From the NCBI GenBank assembly GCA_963844635.1, contig CAWJPD010000007.1, positions 124,001 to 188,000 of the forward strand: a stretch of 64,000 nucleotides of DNA, in the 5' to 3' direction. This document shows, one piece after another, positions 18,724-27,433 of the stretch. The stretch is from JAJPKK01 sp963844635 (GTDB lineage: Bacteria > Pseudomonadota > Alphaproteobacteria > Rhizobiales > Xanthobacteraceae). The translations under genes were made by a program, and so were the position numbers. The notes under the pieces are model-generated. The model was not told the DNA's origin, ran no database searches, and worked only from the letters and a program-made list of their open reading frames with translations. How positions within the stretch are numbered: position 1 is the first letter of the stretch; each line of letters opens with the position of its first letter.

Positions 18724-19710
18724 TTGAAACCGCACGCCATGATTCTGGCGGTGCTTGCTGCTGCGAGCGCCGCACACGCGCAAGACAAAGGCACGCTGGA
18801 ACCTCGCATCCTGCCCGCGCTTGCTCATCCCGACGATCCGAAAACGCCGGCCAAGGCGCTGTTCGGCCGCAAGGAGGGGCCAACCGGCGGCGAATCGCAT
18901 TCTGTCGGCTTTTACGCCAACGGGTGCCTTGCGGGCGGCACGGAATTACCGATCAACGGTCCTTCCTGGCAGGTGATGCGGCTGTCCCGTAATCGCAATT
19001 GGGGCAACCCGGCGCTGGTCGGATTCTTGGAGAAGCTTGCCGTCAAGGTGCACAATGCCGGCACTTGGAACGGCCTCCTGGTCGGTGACATGTCGCAGCC
19101 GCGCGGCGGTCCGATGATCAGTGGACACGCGAGCCACCAGGTCGGCCTCGACGCCGATATTTGGCTGTCGCCGATGCCGGATCGCGAATTGAGCCGGATC
19201 GAACGCGAGGAAATATCGGCGACGGATGTCGTCGCGCAGGATCGCCGCGATGTCGATCCCTCGATCTGGACGCCCGGGCATTTCGCCGTGATCAAGGCGG
19301 CGGCACAATCGCCGGCCGTAGAGCGCATTTTTGTCAACGCCGCAATCAAAAAGGCATTGTGCCGCGAGGCCGGCGCCGATCGTGCCTGGCTGACCAAGGT
19401 ACGACCGTATTGGGGCCACGACTACCATTTCCACGTTCGACTTGCCTGCCCGGCTGATAACGCCGAATGCAAGCCGCAATCGCCGCCGCCGGGGGGCGAC
19501 GGCTGCGGCCACGAACTCGACTGGTGGTTCACGGATGCCGTGCTTCACCCCAAGCCGTCGCCGGTTCCGGAGAAGCCATCGGCGCCGCTGGTCATGGCCA
19601 ATCTGCCGAAGGCGTGCCAAGTCGTGCTCAGCGCGCCCGAAGCTCAGAGCTATGGCGCCGCGAACCTGTCATCCCCGGCGGTCATCCCGAATCCCACTCA
19701 CACACGGTGA
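18724..19710 (+). CDS. mepA: Penicillin-insensitive murein endopeptidase
   Basis: MepA is a periplasmic zinc LAS-type metallopeptidase that cuts D-Ala-mDAP crosslinks in peptidoglycan. The start is TTG 18724 (or ATG 18739), giving a signal peptide ending AAASAAHAQ. Zinc and active-site motifs are GHASHQVGLDADIW near residue 145 and WGHDYHFHVRLACP near 235; the Cys-rich GDGCGHELDWWF is also typical. The 328-aa length fits. The last 15 residues (SSPAVIPNPTHTR) run into repeat-like DNA and look unrelated to the family. Confidence 0.94.
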   Translation: MKPHAMILAVLAAASAAHAQDKGTLEPRILPALAHPDDPKTPAKALFGRKEGPTGGESHSVGFYANGCLAGGTELPINGPSWQVMRLSRNRNWGNPALVGFLEKLAVKVHNAGTWNGLLVGDMSQPRGGPMISGHASHQVGLDADIWLSPMPDRELSRIEREEISATDVVAQDRRDVDPSIWTPGHFAVIKAAAQSPAVERIFVNAAIKKALCREAGADRAWLTKVRPYWGHDYHFHVRLACPADNAECKPQSPPPGGDGCGHELDWWFTDAVLHPKPSPVPEKPSAPLVMANLPKACQVVLSAPEAQSYGAANLSSPAVIPNPTHTR

Positions 19711-19779
19711 GCACAGGAGACGAGGGATCGCCGGCAGCTGAAACTTGGGCGTTGCTTGGGAACAAGTGCCTCAATCCAT

Positions 19780-19897
19780 GTCACCACCCGCGAAAGCGGC
19801 GCGAAAGCGGGTGGTCCAGTAACCACCGGATTTTCAATGAGTGCGCAATCTTTTGGCCAGGGGTTGCTGGATGTCCCGCTTTCGCGGGGCATGACAA
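19780..19897. repeat. Dispersed repeat with CCGCGAAAGCGG ends, copy 1
   Basis: It runs from TGTCACCACCCGCGAAAGC to CCGCTTTCGCGGGGCATGACA and matches, in opposite orientation, the copy at 39255-39360. Shared interior: GGTGGTCCAGTAACCA.CGGATTT.CAATGAGTGC. This copy has an extra GCGAAAGCGG unit. It lies in the 535-bp gap between mepA and the SDR gene. Confidence 0.85.
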
Positions 19898-19987
19898 TAG
19901 TTGTTTCACTTATGGCGGTCGGCGCCTCAGTGTCATGCTGGTAACCGGCGCGTCTTCAACCTGTGCACGGGTCGGAACACCAAGGTT

Positions 19988-20085
19988 AGGGTACGCGCGA
20001 AAATAACTGAATCGGTTTGCGAGGCCGTCTGCCGCACCAGCTGCCGATTTCTGCCAAGGGTCGGAGCAGTTGTTTTCGCGGGAGC
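19988..20085. repeat. About 100-bp inverted-repeat element (MITE-like), copy 3
   Basis: Ends AGGGTACGCGCGAAAATAAC and GTTGTTTTCGCGGGAGCA, with an interior (CGTCTGCCGCACCAGCTGCCGATTTCTGCC) like copy 1. It is in the mepA-SDR gap and, unlike the other two copies, does not touch a stop codon. Confidence 0.82.
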
Positions 20086-20245
20086 ATCATCGGATCGTCT
20101 GCTAGCGCGGACGATGATAGTCGATTGAGTTGCTTCCTGACGAGCTTCCGCGATTGCGCGGAGGAGGGAACTACACGCAACGCGGTCGAGGGAACCGGTC
20201 TTTTGCGCCCGGGTCCCGCTTTCCCTGGTCTGTCTCGCCGCTCGC

Positions 20246-21025
20246 ATGACGAGGCACTCTGTGACCCACACTCCGAAAATCGCCATCGTGACCGGCGCCG
20301 GCACTGGTGTTGGACGCGCCGCATCGCTTGCCCTGATGTCGGCGGGCCATGTTGTGGCCCTGGCCGGAAGGCGGCCGGATAAGCTGGAACAGGTCGCGGA
20401 GATTGGCACCACCTTGCCAGGCCAAGGCCTGATCGTGCCCACCGACATCGCTGACCCGAGCGCGATCAAAAGGCTTTTCACCACGGTTGAAGGGGCCTTT
20501 GGCCGTCTCGATCTGCTGTTCAACAATGCCGGCATCGGCACCCCCGCCGTGCCACTTGAAGACTTGCCGCTGGAGCGCTGGCGGGCCGTGGTCGACGTCA
20601 ACCTGACCGGCGCATTCCTGTGCACCCAAGAGGCGTTTCGAATCATGAAGGCGCAGGTGCCGCGCGGCGGACGCATCATCAACAATGGCTCGATCTCGGC
20701 CCACGCGCCGCGACCGATGTCCGTGGCCTATACGGCGACCAAGCACGCGATCACCGGGCTCACCAAACAAACCGCGCTTGACGGTCGCCCGTTCGACATC
20801 TGCTGCGGCCAGATCGACATCGGCAACGCCGCGACGCCTTTGACCGAGCGGATGGCCGAAGGTGCGGGCGTCATGCAGGCCGATGGACACATGATGACGG
20901 AACCGCGCATGGATGCCGCCCATGTCGGAGATGCCATCCTTTACATGGCGAACCTGCCGCTCTCCGCCAACGTGCTGTTCATCACCGTTATGGCTACGCA
21001 GATGCCGTTTGTCGGTCGCGGATAG
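20246..21025 (+). CDS. Short-chain dehydrogenase/reductase
   Basis: The 259-aa classical SDR has the NAD(P) motif VTGAGTGVGRAASLAL at residues 14-29, NNAGIGTPA near 94, the catalytic Ser region INNGSISAHAPR, and the YTATK active-site Tyr/Lys near 160. The residue after the second beta strand is Arg (AGRRPDKL), which suggests NADPH preference (inference). A second in-frame start (GTG 20261) is possible. No pathway genes flank it, so the substrate is unknown. Confidence 0.88.
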   Translation: MTRHSVTHTPKIAIVTGAGTGVGRAASLALMSAGHVVALAGRRPDKLEQVAEIGTTLPGQGLIVPTDIADPSAIKRLFTTVEGAFGRLDLLFNNAGIGTPAVPLEDLPLERWRAVVDVNLTGAFLCTQEAFRIMKAQVPRGGRIINNGSISAHAPRPMSVAYTATKHAITGLTKQTALDGRPFDICCGQIDIGNAATPLTERMAEGAGVMQADGHMMTEPRMDAAHVGDAILYMANLPLSANVLFITVMATQMPFVGRG

Positions 21026-21147
21026 GACAGGCGGGCCGGCGGCGGCTGCGTACCGGTATGGCCATGCCAGAGTCGAAATCCCTGGGGTAACGATTCTTTT
21101 CCTTGGCTTGCCACAATTGCGGCTGTTTCCTGATCGTCATTGCTGGC

Positions 21148-21222
21148 GCATGATCCCGAACAGCTGCAAATCAAAGGGGACCGAGCGAGAAGCGATTTGG
21201 GCTGAACGCATCCCGCTCTGAT
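21148..21222 (+). repeat. Palindromic dispersed repeat, copy B (internally deleted)
   Basis: It starts GGCGCATGATCCCGAACAGCTGCAAATCAAAGGGGACCGAGCGAGAAGCG and ends GCTGAACGCATCCCGCTC, matching the outer parts of the 30331 repeats. The inner ACTTTTCGG half stem is missing. Confidence 0.75.
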
Positions 21223-21268
21223 CAACCGCGGCGGCACGCCGCGGCACACCGATTCCGGAGATTGTCGA

Positions 21269-22255
21269 ATGTCGCTTGAAACGGACAATATCGTCGATCG
21301 CCGCCGCATGCGACGCAAGCTCAGCTTCTGGCGCGCAGTTGCGGTGCTGATCGCCATTGCCGCAGTGATCGGGTTTGCGCTGATCCAACGCGGAACCGGC
21401 AGTTCGATCGCAGGAGCGATCACGCCGCAGATTTCGCGCGTCACCATCCAGGGCATCATCACCGGCGACCGCGAGCGGACGGAGGCGCTCGACCAGCTTG
21501 CGCGTTCGCGCGCAACCCGTGCGGTCATCGTCCACATCGACAGCCCTGGCGGGACCACCACCGGATCGGAGGAACTTCACGAGGCTTTGCGTCGCGTCGC
21601 GGTCCAGAAGCCCATGGTCGTGGTGGTGGACGGGTTGGCGGCCTCGGGCGGCTACATTGCGGCAATGGCGGGCGACCATATCGTCACCCAGAGCACTTCG
21701 CTTGTCGGCTCGATCGGCGTGCTGTTCCAGTTTCCCAACCTGACCGACCTTCTCAAAACCATCGGCGTCACCGTGGAAGAGGTGAAATCGTCGCCGCTCA
21801 AGGCGGCCCCCAATGGACTTGAGCCGACGACCCCAGAGGCGCGCGCGGCGATCGAGTCGCTCGTGCTCGATTCCTATGCGTGGTTCAAGGGCATCGTGCA
21901 GGATCGTCGCAAGCTCCAAGGGGAGGAACTCGACCGCGTCTCGGACGGGCGCGTCTTCACCGGCAGGCAGGCGATCGATCTGAAGCTCGCCGACGAGATC
22001 GGCAGCGAACAGGAGGCGATCGACTGGCTCGCCAAGACGAACAACATCGATCCCAAGACGCCGGTGCGCGACTGGCGGCTTCATCCGCGCTTCAGCGATT
22101 TGTCCTTCCTGCATATGAGCACTGTCGTGGCACTCGAGGCTTTGGGCTTCTCCGGCCTCGCCCGTGAGATCGACCGCTCGGGCACCTTGCAGGCCGTCGA
22201 AAAGCTCAAGCTTGACGGGATGTTGGCGCTTTGGCACCCTTCGGTCGGTGAGTAG
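21269..22255 (+). CDS. sppA: Signal peptide peptidase, S49 family
   Basis: This membrane-bound serine peptidase degrades cleaved signal peptides. The 328-aa single-domain form has an N-terminal anchor (AVAVLIAIAAVIGFALIQRG), then VHIDSPGGTTTGSEEL, the nucleophile loop VDGLAASGGYIAAMAGDHIV, and the catalytic Lys region VEEVKSSPLKAAPN. The ATG has CCGGAG 8 nt upstream. It lies directly before ihfB, the usual rhizobial order; the rpsA gene that normally precedes sppA is absent here. Confidence 0.95.
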   Translation: MSLETDNIVDRRRMRRKLSFWRAVAVLIAIAAVIGFALIQRGTGSSIAGAITPQISRVTIQGIITGDRERTEALDQLARSRATRAVIVHIDSPGGTTTGSEELHEALRRVAVQKPMVVVVDGLAASGGYIAAMAGDHIVTQSTSLVGSIGVLFQFPNLTDLLKTIGVTVEEVKSSPLKAAPNGLEPTTPEARAAIESLVLDSYAWFKGIVQDRRKLQGEELDRVSDGRVFTGRQAIDLKLADEIGSEQEAIDWLAKTNNIDPKTPVRDWRLHPRFSDLSFLHMSTVVALEALGFSGLAREIDRSGTLQAVEKLKLDGMLALWHPSVGE

Positions 22256-22340
22256 GCAATGCCACGCGGCCCGGTTGTCGGCGGAAGGCCAAACGTCCGC
22301 CAAAGCGGGCCAGACCGGTGGCTACGAGAGCGGCATCGTC

Positions 22341-22628
22341 ATGATCAAGTCAGAACTCGTGCAGCGCATTTCCGGACAGAATCCGCACCTTTATCAACGG
22401 GACGTGGAGAACATCGTGAATGCAATCCTCGGCGAAATCGTCGGGGCGCTCGCCCGGGGCGACCGGGTCGAATTGCGCGGCTTCGGCGCATTTTCGGTCA
22501 AGAACCGGCCGGCGCGTGCGGGGCGCAACCCGAGAACCGGTGCCCACGTCGCGGTCGACCGAAAATACGTCCCGTTCTTCAAGACCGGCAAGGAGATGCG
22601 CGAGCGGCTCAATCGACCGCAATTTTAA
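22341..22628 (+). CDS. ihfB: Integration host factor subunit beta
   Basis: IhfB forms the DNA-bending IHF heterodimer. The start ATG 22341 gives a 95-aa protein: MIKSELVQRISGQNPHLYQRDVENIVNAIL, then RGDRVELRGFGAFSVKNRPARAGRNPRTGAHV, with the intercalating Pro in the beta arm. The sequence KYVPFFKTGKEMRERLN completes the family. It is 85 nt after sppA and probably co-transcribed. Confidence 0.97.
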   Translation: MIKSELVQRISGQNPHLYQRDVENIVNAILGEIVGALARGDRVELRGFGAFSVKNRPARAGRNPRTGAHVAVDRKYVPFFKTGKEMRERLNRPQF

Positions 22629-22902
22629 GGCGCCACTGTGGTCTGGCGTCTGGCAGCCGCCCTTAGAAGGGGATGCGTCCAGCTTGAATCGCCTCGCCCC
22701 TGGTTCGCCTCGATTTTGCGTATGACTTTTGTCAGAAAGTGCCGCTTTTCGGGATGCCGCACTGCCAGCGCTCCCCGCGTCCGCGTCCGACAGTCGTCAC
22801 TTGAGCATCGCGTTCCCGCGTTATGAAAATGCAATTCCAGGTCGCGGAAGGGCGCACTCCCGCGCCACTCCGGGTCAATCTTGCCTATGGTCTGAAAACG
22901 CC

Positions 22903-23262
22903 ATGCTACGAAAGCTCGCATCTGCGATCATCATGTTCGCCGTCGCCATCGTCCTCGTTGGGTGGGCGGTCGCCAATCGGGAACCGGTGATGATGTGGCT
23001 CGATCCGCTTGATCGCTCGAATGGATCAATCACCATGCCGTTGTACCTATTCGGCTTCGTTTTTCTCATTGCCGGAGTGCTGATCGGCGGCACAGCCGCG
23101 TGGTTCAGGCAGGGCCGATGGCGTCGGTCCCATGCCCGACTCGCCGCGGAGGTCGCGGCATTGAAAGGCGATCTCGATTTGGCGAAGCGCTCTACCGTCG
23201 GCGGCGATCCGGGATCGGCGCGCGGTGCCCGGCGTACCGCGTGGAAACTGCCCGCTGCCTGA
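22903..23262 (+). CDS. lapA: LapA-domain (DUF1049) membrane protein
   Basis: The 119-aa protein has two membrane segments (LASAIIMFAVAIVLVGWAVAN and LYLFGFVFLIAGVLIGGTAAWF), the NREPVMMWLDP motif between them, and a basic cytoplasmic tail starting RQGRWRRSHARLAAEVAALK (coiled coil). In enterobacteria LapA helps the lipopolysaccharide assembly factor LapB. Position between ihfB and trpF is conserved in rhizobia. Confidence 0.9.
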   Translation: MLRKLASAIIMFAVAIVLVGWAVANREPVMMWLDPLDRSNGSITMPLYLFGFVFLIAGVLIGGTAAWFRQGRWRRSHARLAAEVAALKGDLDLAKRSTVGGDPGSARGARRTAWKLPAA

Positions 23263-23344
23263 CCCGTGCCCCTCGCTCCAGAGCCGCGCAACGGAATTGG
23301 GCACGTTCCCCAACTTGTTGTCCAATTTCGAGACAAAAATCGCG

Positions 23345-23491
23345 GTATGCGCAGAGCAGGATGCGTTCGCCTCCCGCCTCCCTGCCTGGTTCTTTTTGCG
23401 CATCCGTCGCGGACTGCGCTCGACGACGGATGCGCAGTGATTTTGCGCGTGATCTTGTCCGAAAACTCTGCAACTTTTCGGGATCATGCGC
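23345..23491 (-). repeat. Palindromic dispersed repeat, copy D (reverse orientation, long form)
   Basis: On the minus strand it reads GCGCATGATCCCGAAAAGTTGCAGAG..., followed by the extra palindrome CGCATCCGTCGTCGAGCGCAGTCCGCGACGGATGCG and a GGGAGGCG...GCATCCTGCTCTGCGC tail. The same extra module is found only in the third tandem unit at 30529-30670. Confidence 0.85.
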
Positions 23492-23527
23492 TAACAAGGG
23501 CCGAAACAGCCAATTCCAATTAAACAT

Positions 23528-24199
23528 ATGTCGGTCTTGATCAAAATTTGCGGTTTGCGGACGCCCGAGGCGGTCGATGTGTGCCTTCATGCCGGCGCCG
23601 ACATGCTCGGCTTCGTGTTCTTTCCGGCATCGCCACGTCATCTCGATTTCACGGCCGCATCACTCCTCGGTGCACGCGTCAAAGGCCGGGCCATGAAGGC
23701 CGCATTGACGGTCGACGCTGAAGACGCGCTGCTCGCCGACATCGTCGAAGCGCTCTCTCCCGACCTGCTGCAACTCCACGGCGAGGAAACACCGAAGCGC
23801 GTGCTTGAGGTCAAGTCGCGTTTTCGCCTTCCCATCATCAAGTCGATCGCGATTGAAAGCCGGGCTGACCTCGCCTGCGTGGCAGAATATGCCGAGGTCG
23901 CCGACCGCCTCCTTTTCGATGCACGCGCGCCGCAGAATGCGTCCCGGCCGGGCGGCCTGGGCAAGGCGTTCGACTGGCGGCTCCTGAAGGACATAGACGT
24001 GCGCATTCCCTTCATGCTTTCCGGGGGCCTGACCCCCGACAATGTGAGCGAGGCCATTGCGATTACCCGCGCCGGCGGCGTCGATGTCTCGTCCGGGGTG
24101 GAGCGGACGCCCGGCGAAAAGGATCATGATCTCATCCGCGCCTTTGTGCGGGCGGCGCGCGGCGCGGGGGCGCCCAAACATGTGGCAAGCCAGCGATGA
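23528..24199 (+). CDS. trpF: Phosphoribosylanthranilate isomerase
   Basis: TrpF performs the Amadori rearrangement of phosphoribosylanthranilate in tryptophan synthesis. The 223-aa TIM barrel has ILIKICGLRTPEAVD (catalytic Cys) at the start, MLGFVFFPASPRHL, LLQLHGEETPKRV, LFDARAP with the catalytic Asp, and the phosphate loop FMLSGGLTPDNVSEAI. The stop overlaps trpB's ATG by 4 nt (ATGA), so translation is coupled. Confidence 0.97.
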   Translation: MSVLIKICGLRTPEAVDVCLHAGADMLGFVFFPASPRHLDFTAASLLGARVKGRAMKAALTVDAEDALLADIVEALSPDLLQLHGEETPKRVLEVKSRFRLPIIKSIAIESRADLACVAEYAEVADRLLFDARAPQNASRPGGLGKAFDWRLLKDIDVRIPFMLSGGLTPDNVSEAIAITRAGGVDVSSGVERTPGEKDHDLIRAFVRAARGAGAPKHVASQR

Positions 24200-25455
24200 A
24201 CATGCGACCGCCCAACTCATTCCGCAATGGACCGGATGAAACCGGGCACTTCGGCCTGTTCGGCGGACGATTCGTTGCCGAAACGCTGATGCCGCTGATC
24301 CTGGAACTGGAACAGGCCTACGAGGCCGCCAAGGCCGACCCTGCGTTCGATCGCGAGATCAAGTTTCATCTCGCCCATTATGTCGGTCGGCCTTCGCCGC
24401 TCTACTTTGCCGAACGGCTGACCGAATATTTGCGCGGGGAACCTGCGGCGGCCGGCAACGACGGAGGCGGAGGCGGCGCAAAGATCTATTTCAAGCGGGA
24501 TGAGCTCAACCACACCGGCGCACACAAGGTCAACAATGTGCTCGGCCAGGTCATGCTGGCGCGACGCATGGGAAAGCCGCGCATCATCGCCGAGACCGGT
24601 GCCGGCCAGCATGGCGTCGCGACCGCAACGCTATGCGCCCGATTCGGGCTTGAATGCGTCGTCTACATGGGCGCCGTCGATGTCGAGCGGCAGAAGCCGA
24701 ACGTGTTCCGCATGAAAATGCTGGGCGCCGAAGTGCGCCCGGTGCATTCGGGATCGAAGACCCTCAAGGATGCAATGAACGAGGCCTTGCGAGACTGGGT
24801 CACCAATGTCGCGGACACGTTCTATTGCATCGGTACCGTGGCGGGCCCGCATCCTTATCCGATGATGGTCCGCGACTTCCAGTCGGTGATCGGCCTGGAA
24901 ACCCGGGAGCAGATGCTCGCCGCCGAGGGCCGGCTGCCCTCCTCGCTGATCGCCTGCATTGGTGGCGGTTCGAATGCCATGGGCCTGTTCCATCCGTTTC
25001 TCGATGATGCGGGTATAGAGATTTATGGCGTCGAAGCCGCCGGCCATGGCCTCGAATCCGGCATGCATGCCGCCTCGATCGCGGGGGGAAGGCCCGGGGT
25101 GCTGCACGGCAACCGCACCTATTTGTTGATGAACGAGGACGGCCAGATCAACGAGGCGCACTCGATTTCCGCGGGCCTTGATTACCCCGGCATCGGTCCC
25201 GAACATGCGTGGCTCAAGGATATGGGGCGGGTGCAGTACCTATCGGCAACGGATGACGAGGCACTTGACGCTTTCCAGCTCTGCTGCAAGCTCGAAGGCA
25301 TCATCCCGGCGTTGGAGCCTGCTCACGCGCTTGCTCAGGTGATCAAGCTCGCGCCCAAAAAGCCGCGCGACCACCTGATGGTGATGAACATGTGCGGGCG
25401 CGGCGACAAGGATATTTTCACCGTCGCGGAGCATCTCGGAAAACGGATCGGATGA
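24196..25455 (+). CDS. trpB: Tryptophan synthase beta chain
   Basis: TrpB joins indole and L-serine using PLP. The 419-aa protein has the PLP lysine in NHTGAHKVNNVLGQ near residue 110, AETGAGQHGVATAT, the phosphate-binding GGGSNAMGLFHPF near 255, and the C-terminal CGRGDKD. A short Gly-rich insertion (AAAGNDGGGGGAKIYFKRDEL) precedes the PLP motif. Start ATG 24196 overlaps trpF; the stop overlaps trpA (ATGA). Confidence 0.98.
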   Translation: MNMRPPNSFRNGPDETGHFGLFGGRFVAETLMPLILELEQAYEAAKADPAFDREIKFHLAHYVGRPSPLYFAERLTEYLRGEPAAAGNDGGGGGAKIYFKRDELNHTGAHKVNNVLGQVMLARRMGKPRIIAETGAGQHGVATATLCARFGLECVVYMGAVDVERQKPNVFRMKMLGAEVRPVHSGSKTLKDAMNEALRDWVTNVADTFYCIGTVAGPHPYPMMVRDFQSVIGLETREQMLAAEGRLPSSLIACIGGGSNAMGLFHPFLDDAGIEIYGVEAAGHGLESGMHAASIAGGRPGVLHGNRTYLLMNEDGQINEAHSISAGLDYPGIGPEHAWLKDMGRVQYLSATDDEALDAFQLCCKLEGIIPALEPAHALAQVIKLAPKKPRDHLMVMNMCGRGDKDIFTVAEHLGKRIG

Positions 25456-26291
25456 CCCCCCGCATCGACCGCAAATTTGCAGCACTCGCCGCCGCTGGAC
25501 GGCCTGGCCTCGTCGCCTTTGTCATGGCCGGCGATCCCGATCCGAGAACGTCGCTCGCGATCGTCAAGGCGTTGCCCGAGGCCGGCGCAGACCTCATCGA
25601 GCTCGGCATGCCCTTTACCGATCCGATGGCGGACGGTCCTGCGATCCAGGCCGCCGGGCTGCGCGCGCTTCGCGCCGGCGCGAGCATGGTCAATACGCTC
25701 GCGATCGCCCGCGCGTTCCGCGCCGGCGACGACGTGACGCCGCTCGTGCTGATGGGCTATTACAACCCGATCTACATTTACGGCGTGGCGCGATTCCTTG
25801 CCGATGCCGAGGCGGCTGGCATCGATGGGCTGATCGTCGTGGACCTGCCGCCCGAAGAGGATTCCGAGCTTTGCCTGCCGGCGCTCGCCGCCGGATTAAG
25901 CTTCATTCGCCTGGCGACGCCGACGACCGATGACGAGCGCCTCCCAGCCGTGCTCGCGAACACGTCGGGCTTTGTCTATTACGTGTCGATCACCGGGATC
26001 ACCGGCGCAGCGGCTCCAGACGCGCGTCGCGTCGCCGAGGCGGTCGCGCGGATCAAGCGGCACACCAGCCTCCCGGTCGCGGTCGGGTTCGGCGTCAGGG
26101 ATGCGCATAGCGCCGCCGCGATTGCACGCAATGCCGATGCGGTCGTGGTCGGCTCCGCCCTTGTCGAAAGCGTGCGCACGAGTCTCGACGCCGCAGGTGA
26201 CGCCACGCCCGAGACTGTCGCCGCTGTCGCCGACCTGGTGCGCGAGCTTGCAGCCGGCGTGCGCAGCGTCGGGCAGCAAGCGGCGGAGTAA
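25452..26291 (+). CDS. trpA: Tryptophan synthase alpha chain
   Basis: TrpA cleaves indole-3-glycerol phosphate and passes indole to TrpB. ATG 25452 is chosen because it overlaps the trpB stop and matches the family start (RIDRKFAALAAAGRPGLVAFVMAGDP). The catalytic Glu lies in LIELGMPFTDPMADGPAIQ, and the catalytic Asp in the same motif. Other features are IDGLIVVDLPPEE, ITGITGAA and PVAVGFGVRDA. About 279 aa, typical. Third gene of the coupled trpFBA operon. Confidence 0.97.
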   Translation: MTPRIDRKFAALAAAGRPGLVAFVMAGDPDPRTSLAIVKALPEAGADLIELGMPFTDPMADGPAIQAAGLRALRAGASMVNTLAIARAFRAGDDVTPLVLMGYYNPIYIYGVARFLADAEAAGIDGLIVVDLPPEEDSELCLPALAAGLSFIRLATPTTDDERLPAVLANTSGFVYYVSITGITGAAAPDARRVAEAVARIKRHTSLPVAVGFGVRDAHSAAAIARNADAVVVGSALVESVRTSLDAAGDATPETVAAVADLVRELAAGVRSVGQQAAE

Positions 26292-26296
26292 CGGGC

Positions 26297-27241
26297 TTGA
26301 ACTGGATTTCCAACGTCGTTCGACCAAAAATCCGCAGCTTTCTCGCACGTCGCGACGTGCCGGAGAACATGTGGATCAAGTGCCCGGATACCGGGCAGCT
26401 TGTGTATTACAAGGATGTCGAAGCGAACCAGTTCGTCATTCCGGGATCGAACTACCACATGCGCATGGGCGCGGTCGCGCGCCTCAAATCGATGTTCGAC
26501 GGCGAAACCTGGATCGACATCGGCGTTGCCGATGTCGCGCCCGATCCGCTGCGGTTCCGCGACGAGCGCCGCTACACCGACCGGCTCAAGGACGCACGCG
26601 CCAAAACCGGCTTCAACGACGCCATCCGACTCGGCCTCGGCAAGCTCGACGGTCTCCCCGCGGTGATCGGCGTGCAGGACTTCGAGTTCATGGGCGGCTC
26701 GCTCGGCATGGCGGCCGGCGAAGCAGTCATCCGCGGCATCGACACGGCGGTCCAGAAGAACACGTCGTTCATTTTCTTTGCGGCATCGGGCGGTGCGCGC
26801 ATGCAGGAGGGCATACTTGCGTTGATGCAAATGCCGCGCACGACGATCGCTGTTCAGACGCTGCGCGCGGCGCGGCTGCCTTACATCGTCGTCCTCACCA
26901 ATCCCACCACAGGCGGCGTCACCGCGTCATATGCGATGCTCGGCGATATTCATATTGCCGAACCGGGCGCGCTGATCGGGTTTGCCGGTCCCCGCGTCAT
27001 CGAGCAGACAATAAGGGAAAAGTTGCCGGAAGGCTTTCAGAAGGCGGAATACCTGCAGGAGCACGGCATGATCGATATGGTCGTGCACCGTCACCAATTG
27101 CGCGCTACCATCGTGCAGCTTTGTCGCATCCTGGTCAGGACGGCGGGGCCGAAAGTACGCGTGGGCAAACCACTGCCGGCATCGAGCGCCGAGTCCCTTC
27201 CGGAGCCGTCCGTCGTCGTCGAAAGTGGCGAAGTCGCATAG
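26297..27241 (+). CDS. accD: Acetyl-CoA carboxylase carboxyltransferase subunit beta
   Basis: AccD transfers the carboxyl group to acetyl-CoA, making malonyl-CoA. The start codon is TTG at 26297, supported by the conserved alphaproteobacterial N-terminus MNWISNVVRPKIRS and the 5-nt gap after trpA. CoA-binding motifs are VIGVQDFEFMGGSLGMAAGE, FAASGGARMQEGILALMQM and NPTTGGVTASYAMLGD. The four-Cys zinc ribbon of E. coli AccD is replaced by WIKCPDTGQLVYYKDVEANQFVIPGSNYHMRM with one Cys, as in other Hyphomicrobiales. folC, the usual next gene, is absent. Confidence 0.97.
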   Translation: MNWISNVVRPKIRSFLARRDVPENMWIKCPDTGQLVYYKDVEANQFVIPGSNYHMRMGAVARLKSMFDGETWIDIGVADVAPDPLRFRDERRYTDRLKDARAKTGFNDAIRLGLGKLDGLPAVIGVQDFEFMGGSLGMAAGEAVIRGIDTAVQKNTSFIFFAASGGARMQEGILALMQMPRTTIAVQTLRAARLPYIVVLTNPTTGGVTASYAMLGDIHIAEPGALIGFAGPRVIEQTIREKLPEGFQKAEYLQEHGMIDMVVHRHQLRATIVQLCRILVRTAGPKVRVGKPLPASSAESLPEPSVVVESGEVA

Positions 27242-27433
27242 TCGTGGTTTGTCCCACGGAGTGGGCTGCGGCCTGACTTGATCCATCGTCCATACCGATC
27301 GTTGGCCGCCGGTCCGTTACCCCATCTACGCGATTCCGATTTGACCGAGACTTGCTTGTAGTTGACGGAAAAACTGCGCGGCTTACAAGGCAATTGTCGA
27401 TGACGGAACGGTCTCACAGCCGGGAGGAAAACA

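Noticed and set aside
22722..22760. Possible extra palindromic repeat copy before lapA
   Set aside because: GCGTATGAC and CGCTTTTCGG are only vaguely similar, and neither stem can form.
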